From positions 1 through 43,931 of the forward strand of contig JAQTZD010000012.1 in NCBI GenBank assembly GCA_028687975.1: DNA of 43,931 bases, read 5' to 3'. The notes beneath the pieces were generated by a model that was not told the origin of the DNA, did not search any database, and worked only from the letters and a program-made list of their open reading frames with translations. The position numbers and the translations under genes are program-made. Origin of the DNA: Sediminibacterium sp. GTDB taxonomy: Bacteria > Bacteroidota > Bacteroidia > Chitinophagales > Chitinophagaceae. This document shows positions 36,356 through 43,185 of the stretch, piece after piece; position 1 is the stretch's first letter, and every line of letters starts with the position of its first letter.

Positions 36356-36549
36356 TTAATCCTGGAGAGATAAATGCCCCTTTTGGATATTTAGTTGCTG
36401 TAGCATTATAGGCCTGCCAATCGTTTGCGACAATGCCTTTTCGGAAATGGCTCTGCCGACTCTGCCATTTCCATCTTCAAGCGGGTGGATTGTTTCAAAA
36501 TATAAAAGCGCAATGGCCAGTTGGGTTGTTGCCAGTTATAGGTAGTCAT
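36356..36549 (-). pseudogene. DUF4172-type Fic protein remnant
   Basis: ATG 36549 opens with 'MTTYNWQQPNWP', the typical start of Fic proteins with an N-terminal DUF4172 domain. Directly afterwards, in the next frame, the sequence reads 'LAIALLYFETIHPLEDGNGR' followed by 'VGRAISEKALSQTIGRP', which is the Fic active-site motif HPxxDGNGRxxR (with Leu for Phe) and the following helix. It stops at 36356. About 180 residues between start and motif are missing, and the joint is out of frame. The junction falls in CAACTGGCCATT. The sequence is a dead gene fragment. It has its catalytic motif, in contrast to the intact neighbour at 36694, which lacks it. Confidence 0.82.
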
Positions 36550-36576
36550 GAGCCGATTACAGTATTTATTCGGCTC
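36550..36576. repeat. Inverted repeat at the Fic remnant start
   Basis: GAGCCGA and TCGGCTC (perfect 7-bp arms, 13-base spacer) lie directly next to the remnant's ATG. A third related GAGCC sits at 36593-36597, allowing an alternative fold. This could be an old terminator for the upstream gene or an operator. Confidence 0.4.
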
Positions 36577-36693
36577 ACATATAATAGAAATATGAGCCAA
36601 ATAGGAGGATTATACGGATCACGGTCTTTAATTCAATATCACATGGGAAGGGTCAAAACCCGAAATAGTTACACCTGTTCTAAAATTCTTCTT

Positions 36694-38091
36694 TTAAACA
36701 TGCCACTTTTCTTTCCATGCGCGAAACTGAGCGGGGCGGATAAAATAACGGGCGATATTTCCTTCGTGCATATTCATTAACTCTGTATCGATAATCTCTA
36801 TAAACCTGTTTTGATCGTCGCTCGGAAGATTCTCTGCATCTTGTTTTATTTTTACAATAGCTTCTTCATAAGACAAGGTGTTCATAATTATATTAGAAAT
36901 AAGGCTCTTAATCTCTTGCCTGTATTTCATCACGAAAGGATCGGGCTTCCCAAGCGTTTGTCTCAAAGCGGCGTAACGTGTAGCTGAGCGACCGTAAGCC
37001 CAAATAAAAACATCTTTAAGTATTTCTATTCTATTCAGCTCATAGACCGCAAGTAACCCATGGGTGTAAACATCTTTTGGCACATCAACAAAAGAAAGAG
37101 GCGACAGATTTCGTTTGATTAGGGGAATATTCGCCGCAAGCCTTGAGACGCGTTTATTAACATCTTCAAAGGGTTGTAAATAGGGTAGGTGTACAGTAAT
37201 AAAAAATGCCTGCTCAAAAGGATTCTCAATCTGGCTAGCTTTTTCAAGCATTATATCGAACATTTCCCCGATCTGTTGAGGAATTTCGAGTGGCATATAT
37301 ACGGAACGCCCAATGCCTACGCTAATTTCACGGATTCGCCCAGACGCCGCAGGATTTGGCAGAAGGTTGTTTGATAAAAGCGCATGCAACCCTAAAATTG
37401 AATAACGATTAAATCCAACATCTTCGACAGATCGAATAATAAATTCAATTGCCTCTTTATGGTTCAATATCATTTGGGCTTCTTCTGCAGTTTTATCTTC
37501 GGCAGCTTGCCCCACTGAAAGAAGCCTTTGTGTTTCGAGAAGGCTATATGTATTTCCTTCAAGACGGCTTGAGTTCCAGGCAAGGTCAATTAATAATCGT
37601 TGAAAAATTTCCTTTGCGTATGTACCTGCCGGCTTATCTGCTCCTTTTGTTTTTCCAAGCTCTGCAAGCTTTTCTTTTTCCTCCGCATTTAAATAAGAAT
37701 CGACATTCGGTCGATAGGACATCAAAAAATCAATATTGTATGCAACGGGGGTACGTTTTTCTTCTGCTTGCGAAACAATCTTTATAATATCTTTCGCTAC
37801 TGGTGAAAGAGGAACAATTTCGCTCTCGCCTGAAGCCGGAACAGGTGCGTGAACATGGGCTTCTTCCTTAACTGGAGATACAAAATAGTACCGTCTTCCT
37901 TTATTCTGACCGCTTACTTTCACTTCCCCTAGTTCTTCCAATTTGGCAAGGCGGCGACGCAATGTGTGCTGCTCAATGCGCGGGTTAAGGGCTTCTTCTA
38001 TGACATGTATAGAGACTCCGCTCTCGGCATGAGCCAAGGCCGCTTTAATTCGTGCGAATTCATCTTCTGTTTTTCTTTTGCTGGTGGTCAT
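36694..38091 (-). CDS. Winged-helix Fic-like protein with degenerate catalytic motif
   Basis: From ATG 38091 this is a 465-residue protein. Residues ~5-75 form a winged helix-turn-helix ('EEALNPRIEQHTLRRRLAKL'). After a linker, residues ~165-350 form a Fic fold. The inhibitory-helix motif 'SSRLEGN' ([S/T]xxxE[G/N]) is present. The active-site loop, normally HPFxDGNGRxxR, reads 'QPFEDVNKRVSRL': the catalytic His is Gln, and both Gly residues are replaced. AMP transfer by the standard mechanism is therefore not expected. A longer frame reaches ATG 38154, but a -7 box and operator lie between the two ATGs, so 38091 is chosen. It probably acts as a transcription regulator, possibly sensing ligand or nucleotide through the Fic fold. 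Confidence 0.8.
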   Translation of the reverse strand: MTTSKRKTEDEFARIKAALAHAESGVSIHVIEEALNPRIEQHTLRRRLAKLEELGEVKVSGQNKGRRYYFVSPVKEEAHVHAPVPASGESEIVPLSPVAKDIIKIVSQAEEKRTPVAYNIDFLMSYRPNVDSYLNAEEKEKLAELGKTKGADKPAGTYAKEIFQRLLIDLAWNSSRLEGNTYSLLETQRLLSVGQAAEDKTAEEAQMILNHKEAIEFIIRSVEDVGFNRYSILGLHALLSNNLLPNPAASGRIREISVGIGRSVYMPLEIPQQIGEMFDIMLEKASQIENPFEQAFFITVHLPYLQPFEDVNKRVSRLAANIPLIKRNLSPLSFVDVPKDVYTHGLLAVYELNRIEILKDVFIWAYGRSATRYAALRQTLGKPDPFVMKYRQEIKSLISNIIMNTLSYEEAIVKIKQDAENLPSDDQNRFIEIIDTELMNMHEGNIARYFIRPAQFRAWKEKWHV

Positions 38092-38113
38092 AGAAACCCC
38101 TTTGACAAGATAT

Positions 38114-38210
38114 TTATCTAACAAATTTAATTTATATCTTACAATAAAACGCATCTTTTTGTTAGATATATTATTTATCTAACAAAAACTTAAGCAACTT
38201 TGTTAGATTA
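38114..38210. promoter_or_regulatory. Operator candidate with four half-sites over the Fic-like promoter
   Basis: The core is a near-perfect inverted repeat. Arms TTTTTGTTAGATA (38156-38168) and TATCTAACAAAAA (38176-38188) pair over 13 bp around a 7-base spacer. A third half-site, TTATCTAACAAA, lies at 38114-38125 and a fourth, TTTGTTAGATTA, at 38199-38210. The minus-strand -7 box TAAATTTG (38122-38129) overlaps the third half-site. The gene it drives encodes a winged-helix protein, so autorepression is the simplest explanation. Confidence 0.65.
38122..38129 (-). promoter_or_regulatory. -7 box of the winged-helix Fic-like gene
   Basis: TAAATTTG on the minus strand matches TAnnTTTG and lies 30 bases upstream of the ATG at 38091. 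It overlaps an operator half-site, so a bound regulator would block RNA polymerase. Confidence 0.55.
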
Positions 38211-38392
38211 TCTTTAGATCTTGGCTTTCTGGTTGCCAAACGCCCTGACGGATGATTGTGCGCCAGCACGATTGCGGTCGCTCTGGCTTTTAATGCCAAT
38301 GTGTGATTTATAAACTGCTCTAAAGTCGTTTTATATATTTCATAGAAAAAAGTAATATTTCGATTATAGGAGTTGATCGGGGAGTCTAACTC
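38171..38392 (-). pseudogene. RadC/JAB-domain remnant
   Basis: The open minus-strand frame encodes 'FFYEIYKTTLEQFINHTLAL' and 'ATAIVLAHNHPSGRL', which is the JAMM/RadC motif region (HNHPSG). The normal DNA-binding N-terminus is absent, there is no start codon after the stop at 38393, and the C-terminus is cut off soon after the motif. The frame ends at 38171, inside the operator of the Fic-like gene. Truncated RadC genes are frequent in Bacteroidota mobile islands. It is non-functional as it stands. Confidence 0.7.
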
Positions 38393-38422
38393 TTAATTGT
38401 TATATCTATGGTGTACCTCAAT

Positions 38423-38457
38423 AAAAAAAGCAGCTATGAAGAATTTCATAACTGCTT
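38423..38457 (-). terminator. Hairpin with T-run on the minus strand
   Basis: Stem AAGCAG-c-TATGAA pairs with TTCATA-a-CTGCTT around GAAT (38428-38457). On the minus strand it is followed by seven T residues (38429-38423). It lies on the 3' side of the tRNA-like repeat at 38468, as the hairpin at 43838 does for the real tRNA. Confidence 0.65.
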
Positions 38458-38467
38458 AATTTTTATC

Positions 38468-38583
38468 GTGGAGTGGCCGGGATAATAAAACGAACCTAAC
38501 CTTACTCACCCTAATTTATACATATTTAAAATTACTTATTATCATGTGTTTAGGAAGTTCGATGTCATGCTGAGTATTGTTAA
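38468..38583. repeat. Attachment-site-like repeat, copy 1
   Basis: Bases 38468-38483 (GTGGAGTGGCCGGGAT) resemble the 3' end of the tRNA-Phe gene at 43884 with one substitution and one missing G. Bases 38491-38583 (93 bp) match copy 2 (40597-40689) at 85 of 93 positions, counted by eye, with no gaps. The two copies flank the tlpA-peptide segment. The best explanation is att scars from integration at tRNA-Phe. Confidence 0.75.
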
Positions 38584-38688
38584 ATTTGGATGGCTTTGGG
38601 TTTGAAATTTAGATTCTTCTTCATTTATCAATATTTTTTCAGCCCTTGCATATTCTACCGATCCTGTGAATAAAGTATTTTTTTTCAT
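38542..38688 (-). CDS. Small ORF after tlpA, 48 aa, uncertain
   Basis: A 48-codon frame: ATG 38688, stop 38542. It starts five bases after the tlpA stop. The predicted peptide begins MKKNTLFTGSVEYARAEKIL and ends in LTILSMTSNFLNT, the last part being inside the att-like repeat. Copy 2 of that repeat encodes a similar tail (LTILGMTLNILNT). I do not recognise it. It may be the relic of a longer gene cut at the integration point, or not coding. Confidence 0.3.
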   Translation of the reverse strand: MKKNTLFTGSVEYARAEKILINEEESKFQTQSHPNLTILSMTSNFLNT

Positions 38689-38693
38689 ATCTT

Positions 38694-39770
38694 TTATTTA
38701 ATTTTTTTCAGGAAAGTAGCAATTTCCACAGGAGTCAGATCTCTTCCCACAATTTTTCCATTGGAATCTAAAATAAAGTTTCGTGGTATTCCATAAATAT
38801 TCACATTTTTAGATTCGCTTCCATTGTTATCTAAGATGTTTTTCCAGGGTATTTGATTTTCTTTTAGGAGATCATCCATTCTTTCGTCTTTGTTCGAATT
38901 GATAGCTACTAATACGATTTCGAATACATTTCTACTCGTTGTTTTATATATTGTTTTCAAATTTGGGAATTCGGCAATACAAGGACCGCAATAAGATGCC
39001 CAAAAATCAATCAGCGTATATTTGTGATTCTTAATTTGGTTTTGAATGTCGGACCCGAACGACAGTTTCCTGAACGGGAATATCTGACCTAATTGCAACA
39101 TCTGTTCTGTTGCAATTTTTGCCTCAAAATATTGATATGTTTTTGAAGATTTTATATTTTTTGAAAATAGCCTTAGTGCATTATTCTGATAAATATTATA
39201 TCCCAATCTCGTATAATCTAATATTAAAATCCAGAGTGCAACATAAGAATCTGTGTGCGTTAATACATAGTCGGCAATTATTGAATCTTTTTGAATTACA
39301 GTAGCCGAATTTACTTTATAGCTAATAGTATCTGATTCCAGATAACTATAAAGAGAGTGGATGAAATTGTATTCTGTATTAGGTTGTGACTTTTTAAGAA
39401 AATTTATCTTTGGCGATTCGCTAAATTTTTTTAAAGATATTTCCATGTCATGTCCATCGGAAAAAAGCAAATCAGATACAATTACTTTCCGTTTATTTCC
39501 TATTTGTTCTAAATAGGAAAATTGGAATGGAGTTGTATACTTAGCCGTATACCCTACGACAAAGTGATTGTCTCTTACGCTTACGGTTGTGCTATCAAGA
39601 TTTCCGTCACAATATAACGAGTCAGTAAAAAAGACGGGGTTGCTAACGACAATCTGTTTATTATTTAGAAACTTAATTTGTCCTTTAATTTTGAATTTAC
39701 TTGTATTCTGTGCATTTGCAAAAAACGTAAGCAGCAATAATGGAACAAATAAACATTTCGATTTTCTCAT
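38694..39770 (-). CDS. Exported TlpA-like thiol-disulfide oxidoreductase
   Basis: A 358-residue protein. A signal peptide (residues 1-20, ending FANAQ) is followed by an N-terminal beta domain (~25-115) of the DUF4369 type and a helical middle. A C-terminal AhpC-TSA/thioredoxin domain has the CGPC motif at Cys261-Cys264 ('LIDFWASYCGPCIAEFP') and the cis-Pro region 'YGIPRNFILD'. Such proteins reduce or isomerise disulfides in the periplasm. Directly upstream on the same strand, past a perfect hairpin, is a Cys-containing peptide gene with a leader-like N-terminus. A role in handling that peptide's cysteines is therefore plausible but inferred. This segment is more AT-rich than the chromosome to the left, consistent with acquisition. 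Confidence 0.82.
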   Translation of the reverse strand: MRKSKCLFVPLLLLTFFANAQNTSKFKIKGQIKFLNNKQIVVSNPVFFTDSLYCDGNLDSTTVSVRDNHFVVGYTAKYTTPFQFSYLEQIGNKRKVIVSDLLFSDGHDMEISLKKFSESPKINFLKKSQPNTEYNFIHSLYSYLESDTISYKVNSATVIQKDSIIADYVLTHTDSYVALWILILDYTRLGYNIYQNNALRLFSKNIKSSKTYQYFEAKIATEQMLQLGQIFPFRKLSFGSDIQNQIKNHKYTLIDFWASYCGPCIAEFPNLKTIYKTTSRNVFEIVLVAINSNKDERMDDLLKENQIPWKNILDNNGSESKNVNIYGIPRNFILDSNGKIVGRDLTPVEIATFLKKIK

Positions 39771-39784
39771 AGAATTGATTATTT

Positions 39785-39819
39785 AAACAATCCTAGTCTT
39801 TGACCGACTAGGATTGTTT
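39785..39819. terminator. Perfect 14-bp hairpin between peptide gene and tlpA
   Basis: AAACAATCCTAGTC (39785-39798) pairs fully with GACTAGGATTGTTT (39806-39819) around a TTTGACC loop. On the minus strand a short T/A tract follows. It sits between the candidate precursor peptide and tlpA, where a leaky terminator would give much more peptide message than tlpA message, a usual arrangement in bacteriocin operons. Confidence 0.7.
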
Positions 39820-39865
39820 TGAGGCTATCTTTTAATTAGCAGCAGCAATTGTCAGAATCTACCTT

Positions 39866-40003
39866 CTAGTTGTTTCGTTCGCCACATGCAGCCATGATAT
39901 AATTACATGTATACTTACAGGTGCCGCCTCCTAAACCTTCATCATCGCCCCTTGCGTTAATGTTCTTCAAATCTGAACGTGTAAACGTTTGATTGGTCAA
40001 CAC
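39866..40003 (-). CDS. Candidate RiPP/bacteriocin-type precursor peptide, 45 aa
   Basis: The frame from GTG 40003 (or TTG 40006) encodes a leader-like part, 'TFTRSDLKNINARG', similar to the 'LTRSQLKNIxGG' leaders of Bacteroidota precursor peptides. A Gly-rich joint (EGLGGG) follows, and then the core TCKYTCNYIMAACGERNN with Cys at 29, 33 and 40. No ATG precedes the frame, and the neighbouring frame upstream reads 'LNFSFGV', as a leader start would, so the gene may carry a one-base frameshift. It lies upstream of tlpA in the outer island, separated by a perfect hairpin. No modifying enzyme or transporter is left in the window, so the cluster is incomplete or cut short. The call rests on pattern recognition only. 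Confidence 0.5.
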   Translation of the reverse strand: MLTNQTFTRSDLKNINARGDDEGLGGGTCKYTCNYIMAACGERNN

Positions 40004-40116
40004 CAAAAGAAAAGTTTAAAGAACTAATGTTGCGTTAAAAACTTGAATCTACCTTTTATTCAATTTATTAGCAGTTATTACAACTCTTTATAATGTAAAT
40101 ATAAGGGGTCAATTAT

Positions 40117-40148
40117 ATAAAAACAGGGGCATTTACCCCTGTTTTTAT
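40117..40148. terminator. Strong hairpin with T-run on both strands
   Basis: ATAAAAACAGGGG pairs perfectly with CCCCTGTTTTTAT (13 bp) around CATTTA. The A/T-rich arms supply T-runs in both directions, so it can act as a bidirectional terminator upstream of the peptide gene. Confidence 0.75.
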
Positions 40149-40361
40149 AGCTCAAACTAGATTTCGGAATATAACGACATGCTTTGGGGGTATGTATATC
40201 CACTAAGAGTCTTCTGACATAAACACATTTAATTTGCGCTTTTAGAATATATAGTTACTTCAATTTTTGAAACGTGCTATTTTGTTGGGATGTCTTGCGT
40301 AAATTAACTTCGGTCAGATTTACTCGCTATTATTGTTTGTTAAATATTTTTGGGGAGAGTT
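40149..40361. other. Stretch without recognised gene
   Basis: AT-rich sequence between the bidirectional terminator and the response-regulator remnant. Both strands contain only short frames interrupted by stops; nothing resembles a known protein or RNA. Its end presumably held the promoter of the former response-regulator gene. Confidence 0.5.
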
Positions 40362-40462
40362 ATGATATCTATTGCGCTAATGATGATAATGTGATAACAA
40401 GAAAGGGGGTAAAAGCCTTACTTGAATTGAACGAAGATCTGAAGGTAGTAGACGGTCGATAA
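40362..40462 (+). pseudogene. Response-regulator (NarL/LuxR-type) N-terminal remnant
   Basis: ATG 40362 opens as M-I-S-I-A-L and stops after ten codons. One base later in frame the sequence continues as 'DDNVITRKGVKALLELNEDL' then KVV, which is the start of a CheY-like receiver of NarL-type response regulators (normally IAIADDHxxVRKGL). A one-base deletion before the Asp pair explains the break. Nothing after Val-Val resembles the rest of a receiver or the LuxR HTH, so the gene is both frameshifted and truncated. It lies next to the att-like repeat and was probably cut by an integration event. Confidence 0.7.
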
Positions 40463-40523
40463 TAAAGATTTTTACCGCTGGGTTGGTTTAGTTGGCAACC
40501 GCCAAGTATGTTTTATGGGTATT

Positions 40524-40567
40524 AAAAAACCCCAGAACGACCGCTCAACGCGGATTCTGGGGTTTTT
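40524..40567. terminator. Hairpin at the island junction
   Basis: An outer stem AAAAACCCCAGAA/TTCTGGGGTTTTT and inner stem CCGC/GCGG form a long hairpin with T/A tracts on both sides. It directly precedes att-like copy 2, just as other hairpins precede copy 1 and the real tRNA-Phe end. Confidence 0.75.
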
Positions 40568-40571
40568 AGTG

Positions 40572-40689
40572 GTGGTGTGGGCCGAAATAAAAAAATCGAA
40601 CCTAACATTACTCACCTTAATTTATACATATTTAAAATCACTTATAATCAAGTGTTTAGGATGTTCAATGTCATGCCGAGTATTGTTAA
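40572..40689. repeat. Attachment-site-like repeat, copy 2
   Basis: Bases 40572-40584 (GTGGTGTGGGCCG) are identical over 13 bases to the 3' end of tRNA-Phe at 43884-43896. Bases 40597-40689 match copy 1 at 85 of 93 positions. The integrase gene starts 92 bases to the right, the usual distance for an att site next to its recombinase. It probably marks the left end of the inner island. Confidence 0.78.
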
Positions 40690-40708
40690 TTTTTTATACA
40701 TTAGCAAA

Positions 40709-40734
40709 TTTTGTCCCCCATTTTGAGGACAAAA
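40709..40734. repeat. Inverted repeat upstream of the integrase
   Basis: TTTTGTCC and GGACAAAA (perfect 8-bp arms, 10-base spacer) lie 47 bases before the integrase ATG. It may be a recombinase arm site or an operator for the integrase promoter. Confidence 0.45.
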
Positions 40735-40780
40735 AGAGGTTCGAGTGCGTAATTTCATATGGCAAGACAAAACCGTTCCC

Positions 40781-42046
40781 ATGCTTCGTACGAATTTTTA
40801 CCTAAGAAAGCCAAAGAGCACAACTGAAACACCCATATTCCTTCGCTTGTTCTGCAAAAGTCGGGGCATAAAATATCCTACCAGGATCAACATTCATCCC
40901 CTTCATTGGGACAAAAACAAACAACGTATAAAACCCGTTGCAAAAGTTGAAAATCATCTTGAATTGAACCGCTATCTCGACATCCTAAAGAAGGTCGCAG
41001 ATAAATCTTTTTGGAACCTCACGAATGATGCAGATGGCATTCCTCCGTCTTTATCAACTTTAAAACTTGAAATTGATAAACGTCTTGACCGGGTAGAAAA
41101 AGAACCGGAGATTACTTTTTTTGATTTCTTTCAAAAGATCATTAATCAATCTGAGGCTGGCACAAGACTGAATCCAATGACGGGAAAGGTGATCAACCCA
41201 AATACTATTAAGACTTATGTTACAACGTTAAAGCATTTAAAAGATTTCCAGAAATAGTATTTTACTAAAATCACATTCGAAAGAATTGACCTAAAATTTT
41301 ATAACGCCTTTATTGAATACCTGATTAAGGAAAAGAAATTGGCCAGTAATAGTGTAGGAAAAGACATACAGGTTTTAAAGCTTATTATGAATGAGGCTCT
41401 TGATCTTCATTTAACTTCTAATACTTCATTTAAAACAAAGCGCTTTGTAGTTCTTCGCGAAGCATCTGACAGCATATACCTTGATAAAATCGAACTTGAA
41501 GAATTGAAAAACCATGATCTCTCTGATAAACCCAAACTTGAGCGGGTGCGTGACTTGTTTTTAGTTGGCTGCTATATAGGACTTCGTTATTCCGACTACT
41601 CCATACTCACAACTGAAAACATCAAAAATGGCTACATCCAAATAAACCAGACCAAAACAGGCTCTCCTGTAACTATTCCTGTTCATAGGGCAATTAAAGG
41701 ATTACTAGAAAAGTATCACGGTGTGTTTCCGGCCCCTTTAACAAATCAAAAAACCAATGAGTACCTTAAGGAAGTTGGTAAGGAAATTGACTGCCTCGGG
41801 AAATCTGTAGTGAAAAACATAACAAAAGAAGGTGCCAACAAACAAACAAGTCTTGCTAAGTGGGAAATGCTTACTACGCATACAGCCAGAAGAAGTTTCG
41901 CGACCAATGAGTTTTTAGCTGGAACTCCAACACTTACTATAATGGCCATAACGGGTCATAAAACCGAAAAGGCCTTTCTTAAATATATCAAGCTGAATTC
42001 CTCAGATCATGATAAACTGCTTAAAGAACGATGGGATAATCAATAA
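40781..42046 (+). pseudogene. Tyrosine recombinase (integrase) interrupted by one in-frame TAG
   Basis: Two adjacent open frames are in the same frame and separated only by TAG at 41255-41257 (codon 159 counted from ATG 40781). Read through, they give a 421-codon integrase. The N-terminal part has the Arm-type domain ('TPIFLRLFCKSRGIKYPTRI') and SAM-like core-binding domain ('ITFERIDLKFYNAFIEYL'). The catalytic residues are all present: Arg in GLRYSD, Lys in QTKTG, HTARR, GHKTE, and Tyr in FLKYI. The neighbouring residue pattern (FQK-x-YFTKITFERI) suggests the TAG replaced one sense codon. TAG is the normal stop of several intact genes here (rmuC, the M20 peptidase, PorP), so recoding is unlikely. 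The island is probably no longer self-mobile. Confidence 0.85.
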
Positions 42047-42108
42047 GTCAAAGGAATGAGAAAAGAATTGAGTATTTTTATCATTGAGACGTAATTATAA
42101 CAGTGACA

Positions 42109-43185
42109 ATGAAGAGAGACTTAACAAATTCAGAAATAGACCGGAAAAGCATCCTTAGTAATAAGGATGCTATTAAAGAAGTTTACAATCAGTTTGGCTT
42201 TCCCGGTGTATTTTTTGATGGCAAATATCGCTTTACTAAGACCCAGGTTGCTGGTTTTTATGAGGTTGATATTCGTACAATAGAACGTCTTTTAGATTCT
42301 AATGATTTAGAATTTAAAGAAAACGGCTATGAACTTTTCACTGGATCTCGCCTTAAGGCCCTTCGAATGGCTTTTGAGGAAACCGCTTCTTCTGGTCGGC
42401 ATGCGACCGACATGAATGTCGGTGACATGTCACAATTGGTTGAAAATGAATTGATTAGCTCAAGAACATCTTCAATCGGAATCTTTACTTTTAAGGCCCT
42501 TTTGAACGTCGGCATGCTGCTAACTACCTCCGAACGCGCAAGGGAACTTAGGGGTGCTATTCTCAATATAGTCATAGATGTTTTAAATAAACGGCTGGGC
42601 GGATCGACCAAATTTATCAATCAAAGAGAAGAGGAGTTTTTACCAAGCGCCATTCGTGAATTCAGCTATCGCCAAGAATTTACCAACGCTCTCGACGCAT
42701 ATATAGTAGATAACAAATTCAAATACAGCCAGCTTACAGATAAGATATATATGAGCATTTTCAAAGAAAATGCTAAGGAATACAGACAGGTTTTAAATTT
42801 GAATACAAAAGAAAGTGTAAGAGCAACAATGTACTCAGAGGTATTGGATCTTGTTTCCAGCTATGAGAATGGTTTTGCAGATTTTTTAAGAAAGCGATTT
42901 GAAGAACGTGGTCGAATAAAGTTTAGGCTTAGCGAAACCCATTTACTATTCAAGGAATTTGAAGAAATGTCCAATAGCTTATACGCCCCTTTACAGGAAA
43001 AGGCAAGGGGCCTAATGGCGAGCCGGGATATGGCATTTCGTGAAGCATTGCACGAAAAACTAAAGGAATACGTGAGTACAGTAAGCCTTGACGATATTGA
43101 TAAATTTTTAGGTGAAAAAAGCAGACAATTAGAGGATCGGATTGAAGAGAACAAAGAAGTATTTAAACGCTTAAGAGACCGCTAG
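42109..43185 (+). CDS. RhuM/Bro-N-like DNA-binding protein, candidate antitoxin of the Doc system
   Basis: A 358-residue soluble protein from ATG 42109 (a GTG at 42103 is possible). Residues ~20-75 look like a helix-turn-helix ('YRFTKTQVAGFYEVDIRTIE'). Residues ~125-165 ('FTFKALLNVGMLLTTSERAR') resemble the RhuM/Bro-N/KilA-type segment that follows such a domain, and the last ~100 residues are strongly helical and charged. Its TAG stop overlaps the GTG start of the Doc gene (TAGTG), so the two are coupled. The usual Doc partner is the short antitoxin Phd (about 70 residues), which is not present. This protein therefore is the best antitoxin/regulator candidate, but that role is inference. Confidence 0.7.
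   Translation: MKRDLTNSEIDRKSILSNKDAIKEVYNQFGFPGVFFDGKYRFTKTQVAGFYEVDIRTIERLLDSNDLEFKENGYELFTGSRLKALRMAFEETASSGRHATDMNVGDMSQLVENELISSRTSSIGIFTFKALLNVGMLLTTSERARELRGAILNIVIDVLNKRLGGSTKFINQREEEFLPSAIREFSYRQEFTNALDAYIVDNKFKYSQLTDKIYMSIFKENAKEYRQVLNLNTKESVRATMYSEVLDLVSSYENGFADFLRKRFEERGRIKFRLSETHLLFKEFEEMSNSLYAPLQEKARGLMASRDMAFREALHEKLKEYVSTVSLDDIDKFLGEKSRQLEDRIEENKEVFKRLRDR

Noticed and set aside
36356..36418. Alternative 40-codon open frame (TKYPKGAFISPGLKTPDT) downstream of the Fic remnant
   Set aside because: It has no start codon or recognised similarity and overlaps the remnant in another frame.
41255..41257. TAG read as a recoded amino acid in the integrase
   Set aside because: Several intact genes in the window end in TAG at the expected length, so TAG is a normal stop.
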